DNA of 30,793 bases, from NCBI GenBank assembly GCA_002497765.1, contig DAET01000008.1, positions 2,114-32,906 on the forward strand. Reading direction: 5' to 3'. Position 1 is the first letter of the stretch. Every line of letters begins with the position of its first letter. This document shows, in pieces, positions 23,591 to 30,793 of this stretch. A program made the position numbers and the translations under genes. A model generated the notes under the pieces. That model was not told the origin of the DNA. It searched no databases and saw only the letters and a program-made list of their open reading frames with translations. Source of the DNA: Euryarchaeota archaeon UBA486. GTDB taxonomy: Archaea; Thermoplasmatota; Poseidoniia; Poseidoniales; Poseidoniaceae.

Positions 23591-25310
23591 GTTCTCTGAG
23601 CGCCCGCAAGGCTGGGTTGTCCTCAAGTCGGTCCAGGCAAGCATGGGCCTGACGGTGAAAGTCCTCGGCCATGTTGCGTGCATAATCGACCGATCCCAAT
23701 TCGGCAAGAGCTGCCAAACCGTCAGCCAGTGCGTCGGGTTCCACCGACTCACCCTCGCCCAACACGGCCAACAAACGCTGCTTAACCGGTCCGTCGGGCT
23801 GTCGAAGCGCGTGGATGATCATCAACGTCCGCTTTCCTTGAGCGATGTCTGACCCGGCGGGCTTCCCCAACGTCTCGGAATCGGAGAGCACGTCTATGAC
23901 GTCGTCCATGAGTTGGAAACAGAGTCCGAGCGCCTTGCCCCAATCAGCCATGAGTTGGATGACTTCTTCGTCCGCTCCCGAAATTCGCGCACCGATTTCA
24001 GCGCAAATCCAGAACATCACGGCCGTTTTCCCTTCAATCATCTCGAGATAGTCTTCCTCTGAAACTTCGAGGCGGTCCTCAAATTCAATGTCCAATTGCT
24101 GTCCTTCGCTGACCCTTCGAACCATCCAAGCGATACGATTGACCAAAGGTGCTACATCTTCTGGCTCCAGGTTTTCAGCCTGAACCAGTCGCTCAAACGC
24201 AATGGCCAGCATGGCGTCGCCCGCATTGATGGCGGTTGGTAGACCGTATTCAATGTGAACAGCGTTTCGGCCCCTACGAATCTCATCGTCGTCCATGATG
24301 TCATCGTGGACCAGCGTAAAATTGTGGACGGTTTCAATCGCAGCACCGATGTCGAACAGTCCAGAGTGCGTGTCGCCGACCGCCTTGCCAACCAGCCAAG
24401 GAAGGGTGGCTCGCATCCGCTTTCCTCCGCCTTCAATGAGGTGCATCATGGCGTCACCCAAGCGTTCATGGCGGGATGCACGAAGGCTGGTTTCAATGCG
24501 TTGCTCGATAAGTGGTTTCACTTCCATGATGGCGGTGAGGAGGTCAGCACCTTCAGCGCCTGGCAGCATGTAGGTGATGTCACCCATGTCGTGAATGAGG
24601 TCGTCGGCCAGTTCAACCAGGGCCTTCTGGTCGTTGTACGATGCCCACCACGTGGGCTGCATCACGCGTGCGGCAATGCATCGGAACCAAGGTGCGATGG
24701 CTTCCTCAGGTGGCCGTTCTTCAAGGAGCATGGCTTCGAGTTCTTCCTGAGATACCCACATGGTGTTGGCCACCTCGTTCGGGTTGGGTGCAATATCAAC
24801 ATCAGCGCACATCACGATGATGTGGTCCACTTCTCGCTCAATCCATTCGCTGTTCATCCGAGCAGCGTAGCGCATTTTGGACATGAACGTCATGTCGTTG
24901 GTTGAGATGGTGGAGGGGTCAATGCCGAGTTCTTGTTCGAGTTTGCGGATGGCGGCCCGCTTCACGCCCATGGCGTCGTTTTCTTCCATTTCTTCGGGGC
25001 TGTGAAGCGGATGGGAGCAACATGCGTTCGCCCAAACGCTGGGGAAAGTGACCTTGTCGGATGATCGTTGTTGGAGGAGCATTTCTCCGTTGGTGTTGAA
25101 CAACAAGACGCTGAACGCTCGGTGAAAATGACCAGATCCTTGGTGGGCCTCAAGTTTTGACATCGGCCCGATGACGGTATCGTCTTCCGCAACTTGAATC
25201 ACGGCCTCTGCCATCAACGAGGCTTGTGCCTGGTCAGCAGCATTGAGTGCGGCGATTTCGTCAGGGTTCAATTCAACATGCGGGACATCGTCGATTCCAT
25301 ACCCTGCCAT
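23559..25310 (-). CDS. Fusion of type I IPP isomerase and geranylgeranyl-diphosphate synthase
   Basis: The 583-residue protein joins two enzymes. Residues about 1-230 are a Nudix-fold type I isopentenyl-diphosphate isomerase, eukaryote-like at its active site (WANACCSHPL, catalytic Cys about 98; EWIEREVDHI at 155-164). Residues about 255-583 are a trans-prenyltransferase: GGGKRMR (294-300), first Asp-rich motif DDIMDDD (336-342) and second DDVID (469-473). The fifth residue before the first motif is Phe 331, the position that limits products to C20 in archaeal GGPP synthases. The enzyme would make dimethylallyl diphosphate and extend it to GGPP for ether lipids on one chain. There is no stop or frameshift at the junction. 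The IPK gene lies 54 bases upstream in the same direction. Confidence 0.93.
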   Translation of the reverse strand: MAGYGIDDVPHVELNPDEIAALNAADQAQASLMAEAVIQVAEDDTVIGPMSKLEAHQGSGHFHRAFSVLLFNTNGEMLLQQRSSDKVTFPSVWANACCSHPLHSPEEMEENDAMGVKRAAIRKLEQELGIDPSTISTNDMTFMSKMRYAARMNSEWIEREVDHIIVMCADVDIAPNPNEVANTMWVSQEELEAMLLEERPPEEAIAPWFRCIAARVMQPTWWASYNDQKALVELADDLIHDMGDITYMLPGAEGADLLTAIMEVKPLIEQRIETSLRASRHERLGDAMMHLIEGGGKRMRATLPWLVGKAVGDTHSGLFDIGAAIETVHNFTLVHDDIMDDDEIRRGRNAVHIEYGLPTAINAGDAMLAIAFERLVQAENLEPEDVAPLVNRIAWMVRRVSEGQQLDIEFEDRLEVSEEDYLEMIEGKTAVMFWICAEIGARISGADEEVIQLMADWGKALGLCFQLMDDVIDVLSDSETLGKPAGSDIAQGKRTLMIIHALRQPDGPVKQRLLAVLGEGESVEPDALADGLAALAELGSVDYARNMAEDFHRQAHACLDRLEDNPALRALRELTDFQLARLH

Positions 25311-25364
25311 GTGTTCACCGCTTTGTTGGAGTCGCGGAGGCTACATGAAGAGTTCTCTGCACCA

Positions 25365-26177
25365 TCAAGGCGTCAAAACCGTTCCACGCACCGGTTCGCC
25401 AAGGCATGCATCGCGGACTCGATGGTCAATCTCGCCGCTGACAAGATGGACCTCAATCCCATGCGATGCTGCTGCAAAGCCACGAGCCACCTTGAGGCCA
25501 ATGCCGCCCGTCACGTCCATGTGGGCAGCGTGTTCGCCCTGGAAGACATCCTCTTGTGAGAGGGTGGGCATCAATCGCTCCTCGTCGTTTTCACCGGTCG
25601 GCGGGGACGAGAGAACGCCCTCAACGCCACCCATGGCGAACACCAGTCGTTTCACACCGGGGAGTTCAGTTGCCAGTCGGTAGACCAAATCGTCGCCCGA
25701 GAGAATACCAAACTCAGCCCCTCCGGCGCAATCCACCACGTCCCCGTGGGTCACCATGACAATGCCCTGTGGTGCGGCGGCAAACATCGATAGGTCCCCC
25801 TCGAATTCAGGGCCGGTATTGCGTGCCCAACGATGGGGTGAGAGTGAAACAGCAGACACATCGTACTTGGTCAGTGCATCCAAGACATGCTGATTCAGTT
25901 CCATCATGTCTTCTCGCACGGCTGCGACGGCTTCATCCTGCGTCATCTCACCTGGGACCTCGTCGAGCGAGCACCGGCCCTCGGCCAATCGGTAGGCTTT
26001 GGCTTTCAAATGGCCGAATGAGCCTGCGCCGTGAACGAGCACCACATCGAGCCCTGCGGACACACAACTTTCGAGTTGGTTGGCAAGATGGTCAATGATT
26101 TCGGAGCGAACGGATTTCATTCGGTCCTTGTTGGTGATGAGCCCGCCTCCCCACTTGATGACGACACGCTCACGCAT
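25365..26177 (-). CDS. ipk: Isopentenyl phosphate kinase
   Basis: The 270-residue amino-acid-kinase-fold protein starts with VIKWGGGLITNK and carries HGAGSFGH (residues 49-56), whose last histidine is the IPK hallmark that separates it from glutamate and aspartate kinases. VTHGDVV, ILSGDDLVYRLA and DVTGGIGLK complete the nucleotide and phosphate sites. IPK converts isopentenyl phosphate to IPP with ATP, the final step of the archaeal modified mevalonate pathway. It heads an operon with the isomerase/GGPP synthase fusion, which uses its product directly. Confidence 0.94.
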   Translation of the reverse strand: MRERVVIKWGGGLITNKDRMKSVRSEIIDHLANQLESCVSAGLDVVLVHGAGSFGHLKAKAYRLAEGRCSLDEVPGEMTQDEAVAAVREDMMELNQHVLDALTKYDVSAVSLSPHRWARNTGPEFEGDLSMFAAAPQGIVMVTHGDVVDCAGGAEFGILSGDDLVYRLATELPGVKRLVFAMGGVEGVLSSPPTGENDEERLMPTLSQEDVFQGEHAAHMDVTGGIGLKVARGFAAASHGIEVHLVSGEIDHRVRDACLGEPVRGTVLTP

Positions 26178-26263
26178 GACACAACCAGAGGGTGAGGAAT
26201 CATGATTCTACCGTTTGAAGTGAATGGCAAGGTTTCATGAGGCACGGGTCATGTGAAAGCGTC

Positions 26264-26599
26264 ATGGGCGAGGAACCCACGGTTGAGGCGTTCATGCGTC
26301 ACCTGCAAGTTTGTGTTGAGGAAGCTCGCACCATTGCGGACCGCAAGGAGCGGGAACAACGGCTCTGGCAATTGGAATCGGCCATTCAAGAGGCCATTAT
26401 CTACAAGAACAGGGTTGAGGAACTCCAACGCCACGGGATTGACCCTATTCGACTCGTCGAAGCGGAATCGCCCATGTCGCAACCGCCTGCGCCCAAAAAG
26501 GTCGAAGCCTTGCTTTCCGGACACGACCACTGCAAGACATGCAACGCCGTGCTTGAGCCCGATTTGCCCTTTTGCCCGGCGTGCGGCGCCGAGCAATGA
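26264..26599 (+). CDS. Coiled-coil protein with C-terminal zinc ribbon, unrecognised
   Basis: The 111-residue protein has a charged helical N-terminal half (about residues 5-60, likely coiled coil), a proline-rich linker (SQPPAPKK) and a short zinc ribbon formed by CKTC and CPAC. Ribbons of this kind often serve as RNA, DNA or protein contacts. Start ATG 26264 is chosen; an upstream ATG at 26237 would add nine residues. It is divergent from IPK and its stop lies four bases before the convergent kptA stop. Confidence 0.65.
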   Translation: MGEEPTVEAFMRHLQVCVEEARTIADRKEREQRLWQLESAIQEAIIYKNRVEELQRHGIDPIRLVEAESPMSQPPAPKKVEALLSGHDHCKTCNAVLEPDLPFCPACGAEQ

Positions 26600-26603
26600 C
26601 GTC

Positions 26604-27302
26604 TCACTCTTCTTCTTCGAGTTCCCATTGCTCGATGATTTCGAGAATGATTGGGTCGTCTTCCTCGATCTTGTAGAGGTACTCGCCTGGAACTTCGTCC
26701 GTGAGGAAGACCGTGGTCCCCGCTCGGTAAATGGTGTGGCCGTCTGCGATGGCGCGGGTCGTATCGATTTCGAGGATGGTAGGGCGGTCAATGCGCACGT
26801 GGCCGGCTTCCATGGCGTTTTGGATGGAACGGGACAGGTGGACGTTCTTGCGGTCGCCTGCCGTGATTCCGTACTCAAGCAAAGTCTCAACATCGCTCGA
26901 TTCGCACGGGTAGTACAAGGCTTCGGGGATGTCATCGGTTGGAAGGTCGAGGTCCAGTTCAATTGAGTGGCCGTAGGTGGCTCGAATCATGCCGTTCTCG
27001 ACCTGGTAGCGGCCCTTCTCGTCAGCGTTGGCAATGGCTTCGAAGTGCCATCCTCGCAGCCAGTGGTAATGGCGTCGCTGGTTGCCAATGGCCTCAGAGA
27101 GCTCGCGGGTGTTGACCCATCCGTTGATGTCCATGTCGACGTTGAATTTCTCGGGAGCGTGGCGCAGGACCAACGCAAGGATGCGGCCGAGGGAATTGGC
27201 TTCCCGGTCGCTCATGATGAATTTCCCTTCATCGTTGCAAACAGGGCAGTTGGTGCCTGAAAAGTGTCCGTGGGCTCTGCATTGGCGTAGCATGAAGTCC
27301 AT
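26604..27302 (-). CDS. kptA: RNA 2'-phosphotransferase Tpt1/KptA
   Basis: The 232-residue protein has an N-terminal zinc-type Cys/His knot (C8, H11, H13, C19, C22), then the Tpt1 core: LGRILALVLRHAPE with the catalytic Arg-His, DEKGRYQV with the next basic residues, IRATYGHS, and VHLSRSIQNAMEAG. Tpt1/KptA moves a 2'-phosphate from RNA to NAD+. In archaea, whose tRNA ligase leaves no such phosphate, the true substrate is unsettled. The usual LYHGT motif reads LYYPC here; I recall a similar YYP form in some euryarchaeal members, so it is probably a subfamily trait. The acidic C-terminus ends in EEEE. Confidence 0.9.
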   Translation of the reverse strand: MDFMLRQCRAHGHFSGTNCPVCNDEGKFIMSDREANSLGRILALVLRHAPEKFNVDMDINGWVNTRELSEAIGNQRRHYHWLRGWHFEAIANADEKGRYQVENGMIRATYGHSIELDLDLPTDDIPEALYYPCESSDVETLLEYGITAGDRKNVHLSRSIQNAMEAGHVRIDRPTILEIDTTRAIADGHTIYRAGTTVFLTDEVPGEYLYKIEEDDPIILEIIEQWELEEEE

Positions 27303-27387
27303 GCGGGTGCGACCTGTTCAAGAACCCTACGGGAGGTTGAGGCTTGGAAAGAAGGTCCTTTGATTTCCAACCAAGCGCGGGTATGAA

Positions 27388-28584
27388 ATGCCTCGTCCTT
27401 CTCCACGGTCCATGGTGGATGTCGCCGTCGTCGGGGCCGGGCAAACCAAGTATGGAAATCATGCATCGGGGCTCAAAGGCATGTGGGCTGAAGCCGCAGC
27501 CAAGGCCTTTGCAAGCGTCGATGGCGATTTTGAACCGTCCGTCATCGATGAAGCCTTCATCGGTAGCATTGCGTTTGGTGGTTCGCAACTTGGGAATACA
27601 GCGGCACTCCTGACCGAACACTCTGCCATGGATGGCATCTCCGTTCGCCGGGTTGAGAATGCGTGTGCTTCCTCCGGTTTTGCCTTTAGAGATGCGTGGA
27701 TGGCCATCAAGAGCGGTCAAGCCGATGTTGTGGTCGCTGGTGGCATTGAGAAAATGAACGACCTGACACCTGAGCGAAAACGGTACTGGCTCGGGGTTTC
27801 AGGCGACACGGAATGGGAACGCCTCGCAGGCCTCACCTTCCCTGGAACGTATGCCTTGATGGCTCGGCGGTACTTTCACGAATTTGACGCCACCCACGAT
27901 GACTTGGTTCACGTGAGCGTCAAAAATCACCTTCACGGCTCCATGAACGCTGATGCGCACATCCAGAAAGAGGTGAGTTTTGAGAAGGCGGCTGGCGGCT
28001 TCATGGTCGCTGATCCGCTAACGCTCTACGACTGCTGCCCAACCTCCGACGGGGCGTCATGCGTGGTCCTCGCTGCCGATCACGTGGCCAGAAAACTCAC
28101 CGATACGCCGGTTTGGGTTCGAGGTTCGGGCGCTGCCTCTGACCATCTTGCACTTCATGACCGCCCCACCATCACGCAACTCAAAGCCACCAAGGAAGCC
28201 TCTACCAAAGCCTATGCCATGGCGGGTGTTAACGCTCGCAACATCGACTTGGCTGAAGTCCACGATTGCTTCACCATTGCTGAGGTCCTGGCCACAGAGG
28301 ACCTCGGATTAACTGGAAGAGGTGAGGGCGGTGTGTTTGCTCGCAACGGTGAGGGCCGTTTGAACGAAGGCACGACCACGGTGAACGCCAGTGGAGGCCT
28401 GAAGTCGAAGGGCCATCCGCTCGGAGCAACCGGCACGGGCCAGGTGGTTGAAGTGTTCAAGCAATTGCGGGGACAAGTGTCGTCCAACCGACAGGTTCGG
28501 GATGCTGAAACTGCTTTGACGCACAACGTCGGCGGTTCGGGTGCAACGTGCGCCGTCCATGTCTTTGGGAGGGACCGTGCATGA
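27388..28584 (+). CDS. Thiolase-family acyltransferase (archaeal acetyl-CoA acetyltransferase type)
   Basis: The 398-residue protein is an SCP2/archaeal-type thiolase: the nucleophile cysteine in VENACASSG (about residue 93), the EVHDCFTIAE histidine motif and the C-terminal GGLKSKGHPLGATG histidine motif, near NVGGSGATC. In archaea such thiolases form a complex with HMG-CoA synthase and a DUF35 protein, and make acetoacetyl-CoA for mevalonate synthesis. The overlapping next gene encodes a DUF35-like protein, which supports that role; HMG-CoA synthase is not in the window. ATG 27412 is an alternative start that begins directly at the first core strand. A fatty acid oxidation thiolase is the main alternative. 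Confidence 0.9.
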   Translation: MPRPSPRSMVDVAVVGAGQTKYGNHASGLKGMWAEAAAKAFASVDGDFEPSVIDEAFIGSIAFGGSQLGNTAALLTEHSAMDGISVRRVENACASSGFAFRDAWMAIKSGQADVVVAGGIEKMNDLTPERKRYWLGVSGDTEWERLAGLTFPGTYALMARRYFHEFDATHDDLVHVSVKNHLHGSMNADAHIQKEVSFEKAAGGFMVADPLTLYDCCPTSDGASCVVLAADHVARKLTDTPVWVRGSGAASDHLALHDRPTITQLKATKEASTKAYAMAGVNARNIDLAEVHDCFTIAEVLATEDLGLTGRGEGGVFARNGEGRLNEGTTTVNASGGLKSKGHPLGATGTGQVVEVFKQLRGQVSSNRQVRDAETALTHNVGGSGATCAVHVFGRDRA

Positions 28585-29411
28585 CCGCCCAAGTATGGAT
28601 GGGCTACCTCGTGGACGTCCACGACGATTTTCTCGTGGTTCAGTCGCCTTTTGTCCTCAACGGGGCAAGGGTCTTCGGCGCCGACAGCGATGCGACCACC
28701 CTTGCCGTTGCTGGGCTTCTTCATCGGCTTCAACACGAATCGATTCCATCTGTATCGGTTCCCGAGGGCATTGACGGGCAGAGCCTTTCCATCGCCACCG
28801 GCATCGAGGTGCATGCTGAAGAAGCGAATGGCGAAGCGGCTTGGGACGTACTCATGAGCGATGAAGCCACCGTGGTTATTGCCAAGAACGGTGCTGAGGT
28901 GGAACTCACAGCGCTTGACGTTGAAGTTGAGGTTGATGCTGAATTCAACGAAGCCCTTGAGGCGGCGTGGGAGGCTGAACTCACGGCGACGCACGTGAGT
29001 CAAGGTGCCTATGTTTCTCGAGCACAATACGAAGAGGCAGCGATGTCGCGACTTTCGCTCCTCGGCCAGTCGATGGAGGAGGGCGTTGTATGGCCCCCTC
29101 GTTTTTCTCATCTGGTGGATGGAAACGTTTCCTCAGAACACCGTCTCCAGCGCACCGGCACGGTTCAGTCGTGGACAACGCTTTCCGCAGCGGGCGCTCC
29201 ATCGGAATTCTCGCTTCGGGCCCCAATTTTGGGCGGTGTCAGCACGGTGTTTTTGCAATTGGATGACGGCCCAAAAGGTGTGTTCTTGACGGTGGACGAT
29301 GAATCATCTGAACTGACCATGGACGCTCGAATGGAATTGGTGTTCCGCCGACTGTATGGCCAAGAGGGGTTCATTCGCTACGGCCTCAAAGCCCGGTCCA
29401 TCGCAGACTAA
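28581..29411 (+). CDS. DUF35-like acyl-CoA-binding partner of thiolase, without zinc ribbon cysteines
   Basis: The 276-residue protein overlaps the thiolase by four bases (ATGA). Its C-terminal third reads as a DUF35 OB-fold: WPPR (about residues 171-174) marks the end of the zinc ribbon, followed by RTGTVQSWTTLSAAG, VFLQLDDGPKGVFLTVDD, and a final strand pair MELVFRRLYGQEGFIRYGLKAR, close to the usual YGYKFRP ending. The whole protein contains no cysteine, so the rubredoxin-like zinc ribbon that normally precedes the OB-fold cannot bind zinc. The first 110 residues or so are an unrecognised, acidic extra domain; ordinary DUF35 proteins are about 130 residues. In archaea DUF35 bridges thiolase and HMG-CoA synthase. 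The assignment rests on pattern and context. Confidence 0.68.
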   Translation: MTAQVWMGYLVDVHDDFLVVQSPFVLNGARVFGADSDATTLAVAGLLHRLQHESIPSVSVPEGIDGQSLSIATGIEVHAEEANGEAAWDVLMSDEATVVIAKNGAEVELTALDVEVEVDAEFNEALEAAWEAELTATHVSQGAYVSRAQYEEAAMSRLSLLGQSMEEGVVWPPRFSHLVDGNVSSEHRLQRTGTVQSWTTLSAAGAPSEFSLRAPILGGVSTVFLQLDDGPKGVFLTVDDESSELTMDARMELVFRRLYGQEGFIRYGLKARSIAD

Positions 29412-29448
29412 CAAAGCATTCATAGAAAGCAAAGCCCACCAGCCAATC

Positions 29449-30465
29449 ATGGCAGGTTTTGGTGGATTGAGAAAGGGCCGAGAGGAAGCACGTGACAACC
29501 TCGCCTACACCGAAGGCGGTGATTGTCCTCGGTGTGGGGGAAATGCTCAGGACTCCAGCATGCCCGGTTATCTCCAATGCGGCTCATGCGGTCATGAATG
29601 GGCTGATCCAAATTACAAGGAGACGAAGAAGCGCCCTGCCCCTCCAACGCACCGCCGCGACGCCGAGATGATTGAACAATTCAAGCAGGATATGGCCTCT
29701 GGTGAGCTTGCCAACGTGCTCGGCATCAACAAGAATTTGTCCGGTGAGCAAGAGCAATCGCTGAAGCGACTCGAGGACAAGTGGATGAGCGGGATGCAGG
29801 GCCACTACAACGCTGCGGCTGAAGAACGTAAACCATTGATGATCAGCTTTGACGACGACGATAACATTCTGTCAACGGAAGTCGCCGCCATCACCATCGT
29901 GTCCAACGGTTTTGACGGCGGTGAAGAGATTCGACTCGAATACCCGGGCAAGGGGACGGAGTTCTACGCCTACAACGAGCGCAGTCCAACGGGATGGAAG
30001 CGTGGCCCAAACGCCGAGACCACGGCCCGTTCCATCACGAACGTGATCAACCGCTCCTCTCGCCTGGTCTACGCGAACCTTGAGGGGGCACGCATTTCGT
30101 TTGAACTCCGTGATGATTCGTTGAACGCTGCTTCCTTCGTTATCTTCGTTGATGATCCCGGTGGTACCGACATCGTGGCAGAAAAGGGCGGTGTTGTCTT
30201 GGATCACCGAGACTTTTCCACCATCCAAGATTACCGAAACGTCGTTGAGATGGTCCTTGAGGACGGCATCATTTCTCCCAGTGAGGACCAACTTCTGTGG
30301 GCCATGCGTGAACAATTGAACATCGACGAGGCCTACCACATCCAGATGGTCATGGACATTTGCGGCGAAAACACGCTCAAAGAATGCACGAGTTGCGGTA
30401 GCATGGCAGAGTTGTATCCCGAACACGCTGCGTGGTATTGCCATGCTTGCGAAGCGTGGTGTTGA
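29449..30465 (+). CDS. Protein with zinc ribbons at both ends, unrecognised
   Basis: The 338-residue protein has an N-terminal zinc ribbon (CPRCGG and CGSCGHEW, about residues 26-52) and a C-terminal one (CTSCGS and CHACEAWC, the last residue being Cys). Between them lie a charged helical stretch with a KRLEDKW segment, a beta-rich domain of about 150 residues (IRLEYPGKGTEFYAYNE, VYANLEGARISFELRDD), and a helical region (ISPSEDQLLWAMREQLNIDE) that resembles the calcium-loop-like helices of TerB-type domains. No enzyme motif is visible. ATG 29449 is chosen; frames before it overlap the DUF35-like gene. It precedes the actin-like gene by about 125 bases. The function is unknown. Confidence 0.7.
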   Translation: MAGFGGLRKGREEARDNLAYTEGGDCPRCGGNAQDSSMPGYLQCGSCGHEWADPNYKETKKRPAPPTHRRDAEMIEQFKQDMASGELANVLGINKNLSGEQEQSLKRLEDKWMSGMQGHYNAAAEERKPLMISFDDDDNILSTEVAAITIVSNGFDGGEEIRLEYPGKGTEFYAYNERSPTGWKRGPNAETTARSITNVINRSSRLVYANLEGARISFELRDDSLNAASFVIFVDDPGGTDIVAEKGGVVLDHRDFSTIQDYRNVVEMVLEDGIISPSEDQLLWAMREQLNIDEAYHIQMVMDICGENTLKECTSCGSMAELYPEHAAWYCHACEAWC

Positions 30466-30552
30466 GCGAAGAAAACCCTGTCCATATTATGGTCTATAGA
30501 TTGAGGATTCTACGATTCTCAAAATTTCATCTATCATGAATGTGGGCACTCT

Positions 30553-30562
30553 TCATAAAGTG
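30553..30562 (+). promoter_or_regulatory. TCATAAAGTG element, candidate TATA box for the actin-like gene
   Basis: The gap 30466-30590 is the most AT-rich stretch of the window and holds several TATA-like words (CATATTAT, TCTATAGA, CAAAATTTCA). The last is followed by TCATAAAGTG, which starts 38 bases before the ATG at 30591 and is identical to the element before the proteasome alpha gene. Several overlapping promoter or operator sites are possible. Confidence 0.5.
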
Positions 30563-30590
30563 AAGCGGTATCCCAAAGACGGTTACGCCT

Positions 30591-30793
30591 ATGGCAAAAG
30601 ACGTGTTGTATATTGGAATCGACTTGGGAACCTTCCGCTCGGTGATGGTCTCCTCAGACAGCCACGAAGTGGAAGAATTGACGGTCATTGGTACGCCCAA
30701 AGACCCCATTGCTCGCAACTTCCTGAAGCGAGACGTGCTCTTTGGCAACGAGGCCCTCAAGAATCGATTGGCGCTGAACCTTTTCCGCCCCCT
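30591..30793 (+). CDS. MamK-like actin/Hsp70-superfamily ATPase (3' end outside the window)
   Basis: Only the first 67 residues are present and the frame is still open at the window edge. They show the phosphate-1 motif YIGIDLGTFRSV of the actin/Hsp70/hexokinase fold, followed by VIGTPKDPIARNFL and DVLFGNEALKNR. This order, with an IGxPKD segment and a GxEA segment, is like MamK, the bacterial actin-like filament protein, and unlike DnaK, which has a different second block. A filament-forming cytoskeletal role is therefore suggested. Hsp70 or MreB remain possible until the rest is seen. Confidence 0.75.
   Translation, partial: MAKDVLYIGIDLGTFRSVMVSSDSHEVEELTVIGTPKDPIARNFLKRDVLFGNEALKNRLALNLFRP

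Noticed and set aside
1..30793. CRISPR arrays, insertion sequences, toxin-antitoxin or defence genes
   Set aside because: No regularly spaced repeats, no inverted repeats flanking a transposase and no recognisable defence or toxin proteins were found on either strand.

Overview
The window looks like a piece of an archaeal chromosome. It carries an archaeal proteasome alpha subunit, SBDS, exosome subunits Rrp4/Rrp41/Rrp42, eL43 (L37Ae), KEOPS Pcc1, prefoldin beta, TiaS, an aEF-2 with its diphthamide site, KptA, isopentenyl phosphate kinase and an archaeosortase. Several features suggest a mesophilic marine Thermoplasmatota lineage of the Marine Group II (Poseidoniales) type: fairly high GC, very tight packing, calcium-binding surface proteins with thrombospondin-type-3-like Asp/Gly repeats, and a eukaryote-like type I IPP isomerase. 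That placement is inference from gene content, not a phylogeny. No mobile element, CRISPR array, rRNA or phage gene was seen, and no gap between genes exceeds about 160 bases.

Layout. 1-4.6 kb: the end of a large membrane-anchored surface protein, tRNA-Arg(CCG), an Old Yellow Enzyme-type flavin oxidoreductase, tRNA-Gly(CCC), an archaeosortase and a divergent HAD phosphatase. 4.6-9.5 kb: TiaS, a group of small unrecognised membrane proteins with a RecA-fold protein that has lost its P-loop lysine, adenylosuccinate lyase and a Dph6-type diphthamide amidase. 9.6-16.4 kb: a co-directional superoperon of proteasome alpha, SBDS, Rrp4, Rrp41, Rrp42, eL43, Pcc1, prefoldin beta, a DHH phosphoesterase and a helical-repeat protein, mostly coupled by ATGA or TGATG overlaps. 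16.5-19.2 kb (minus strand): a three-gene operon of a UbiD-family decarboxylase, a TPR-like protein and a Nudix hydrolase. 19.3-23.6 kb: uS12, uS7, a DsrE-like protein, EF-2 and a MOSC-domain protein. 23.6-26.2 kb (minus): a fusion of IPP isomerase with geranylgeranyl-diphosphate synthase, then isopentenyl phosphate kinase. 26.2-30.8 kb: a zinc-ribbon protein, KptA, a thiolase with a cysteine-free DUF35-like partner, a protein with zinc ribbons at both ends, and the start of a MamK-like actin-family ATPase.

How the genes work together. One theme is RNA and translation: exosome, SBDS, KEOPS, TiaS, KptA, two tRNAs, ribosomal proteins, and EF-2 together with the enzyme for the last step of its diphthamide modification. 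The other is isoprenoid lipid synthesis. The thiolase/DUF35 pair, the UbiD homologue (a candidate anhydromevalonate phosphate decarboxylase), isopentenyl phosphate kinase and the isomerase/prenyltransferase fusion fit an archaeal modified mevalonate route from acetyl-CoA to C20 lipid precursors, with the last two steps on one polypeptide. The most notable items are that fusion, the zinc-free DUF35-like protein, the P-loop-less RecA-fold protein in its small-membrane-protein neighbourhood, and a TCATAAAGTG element shared by two promoters.
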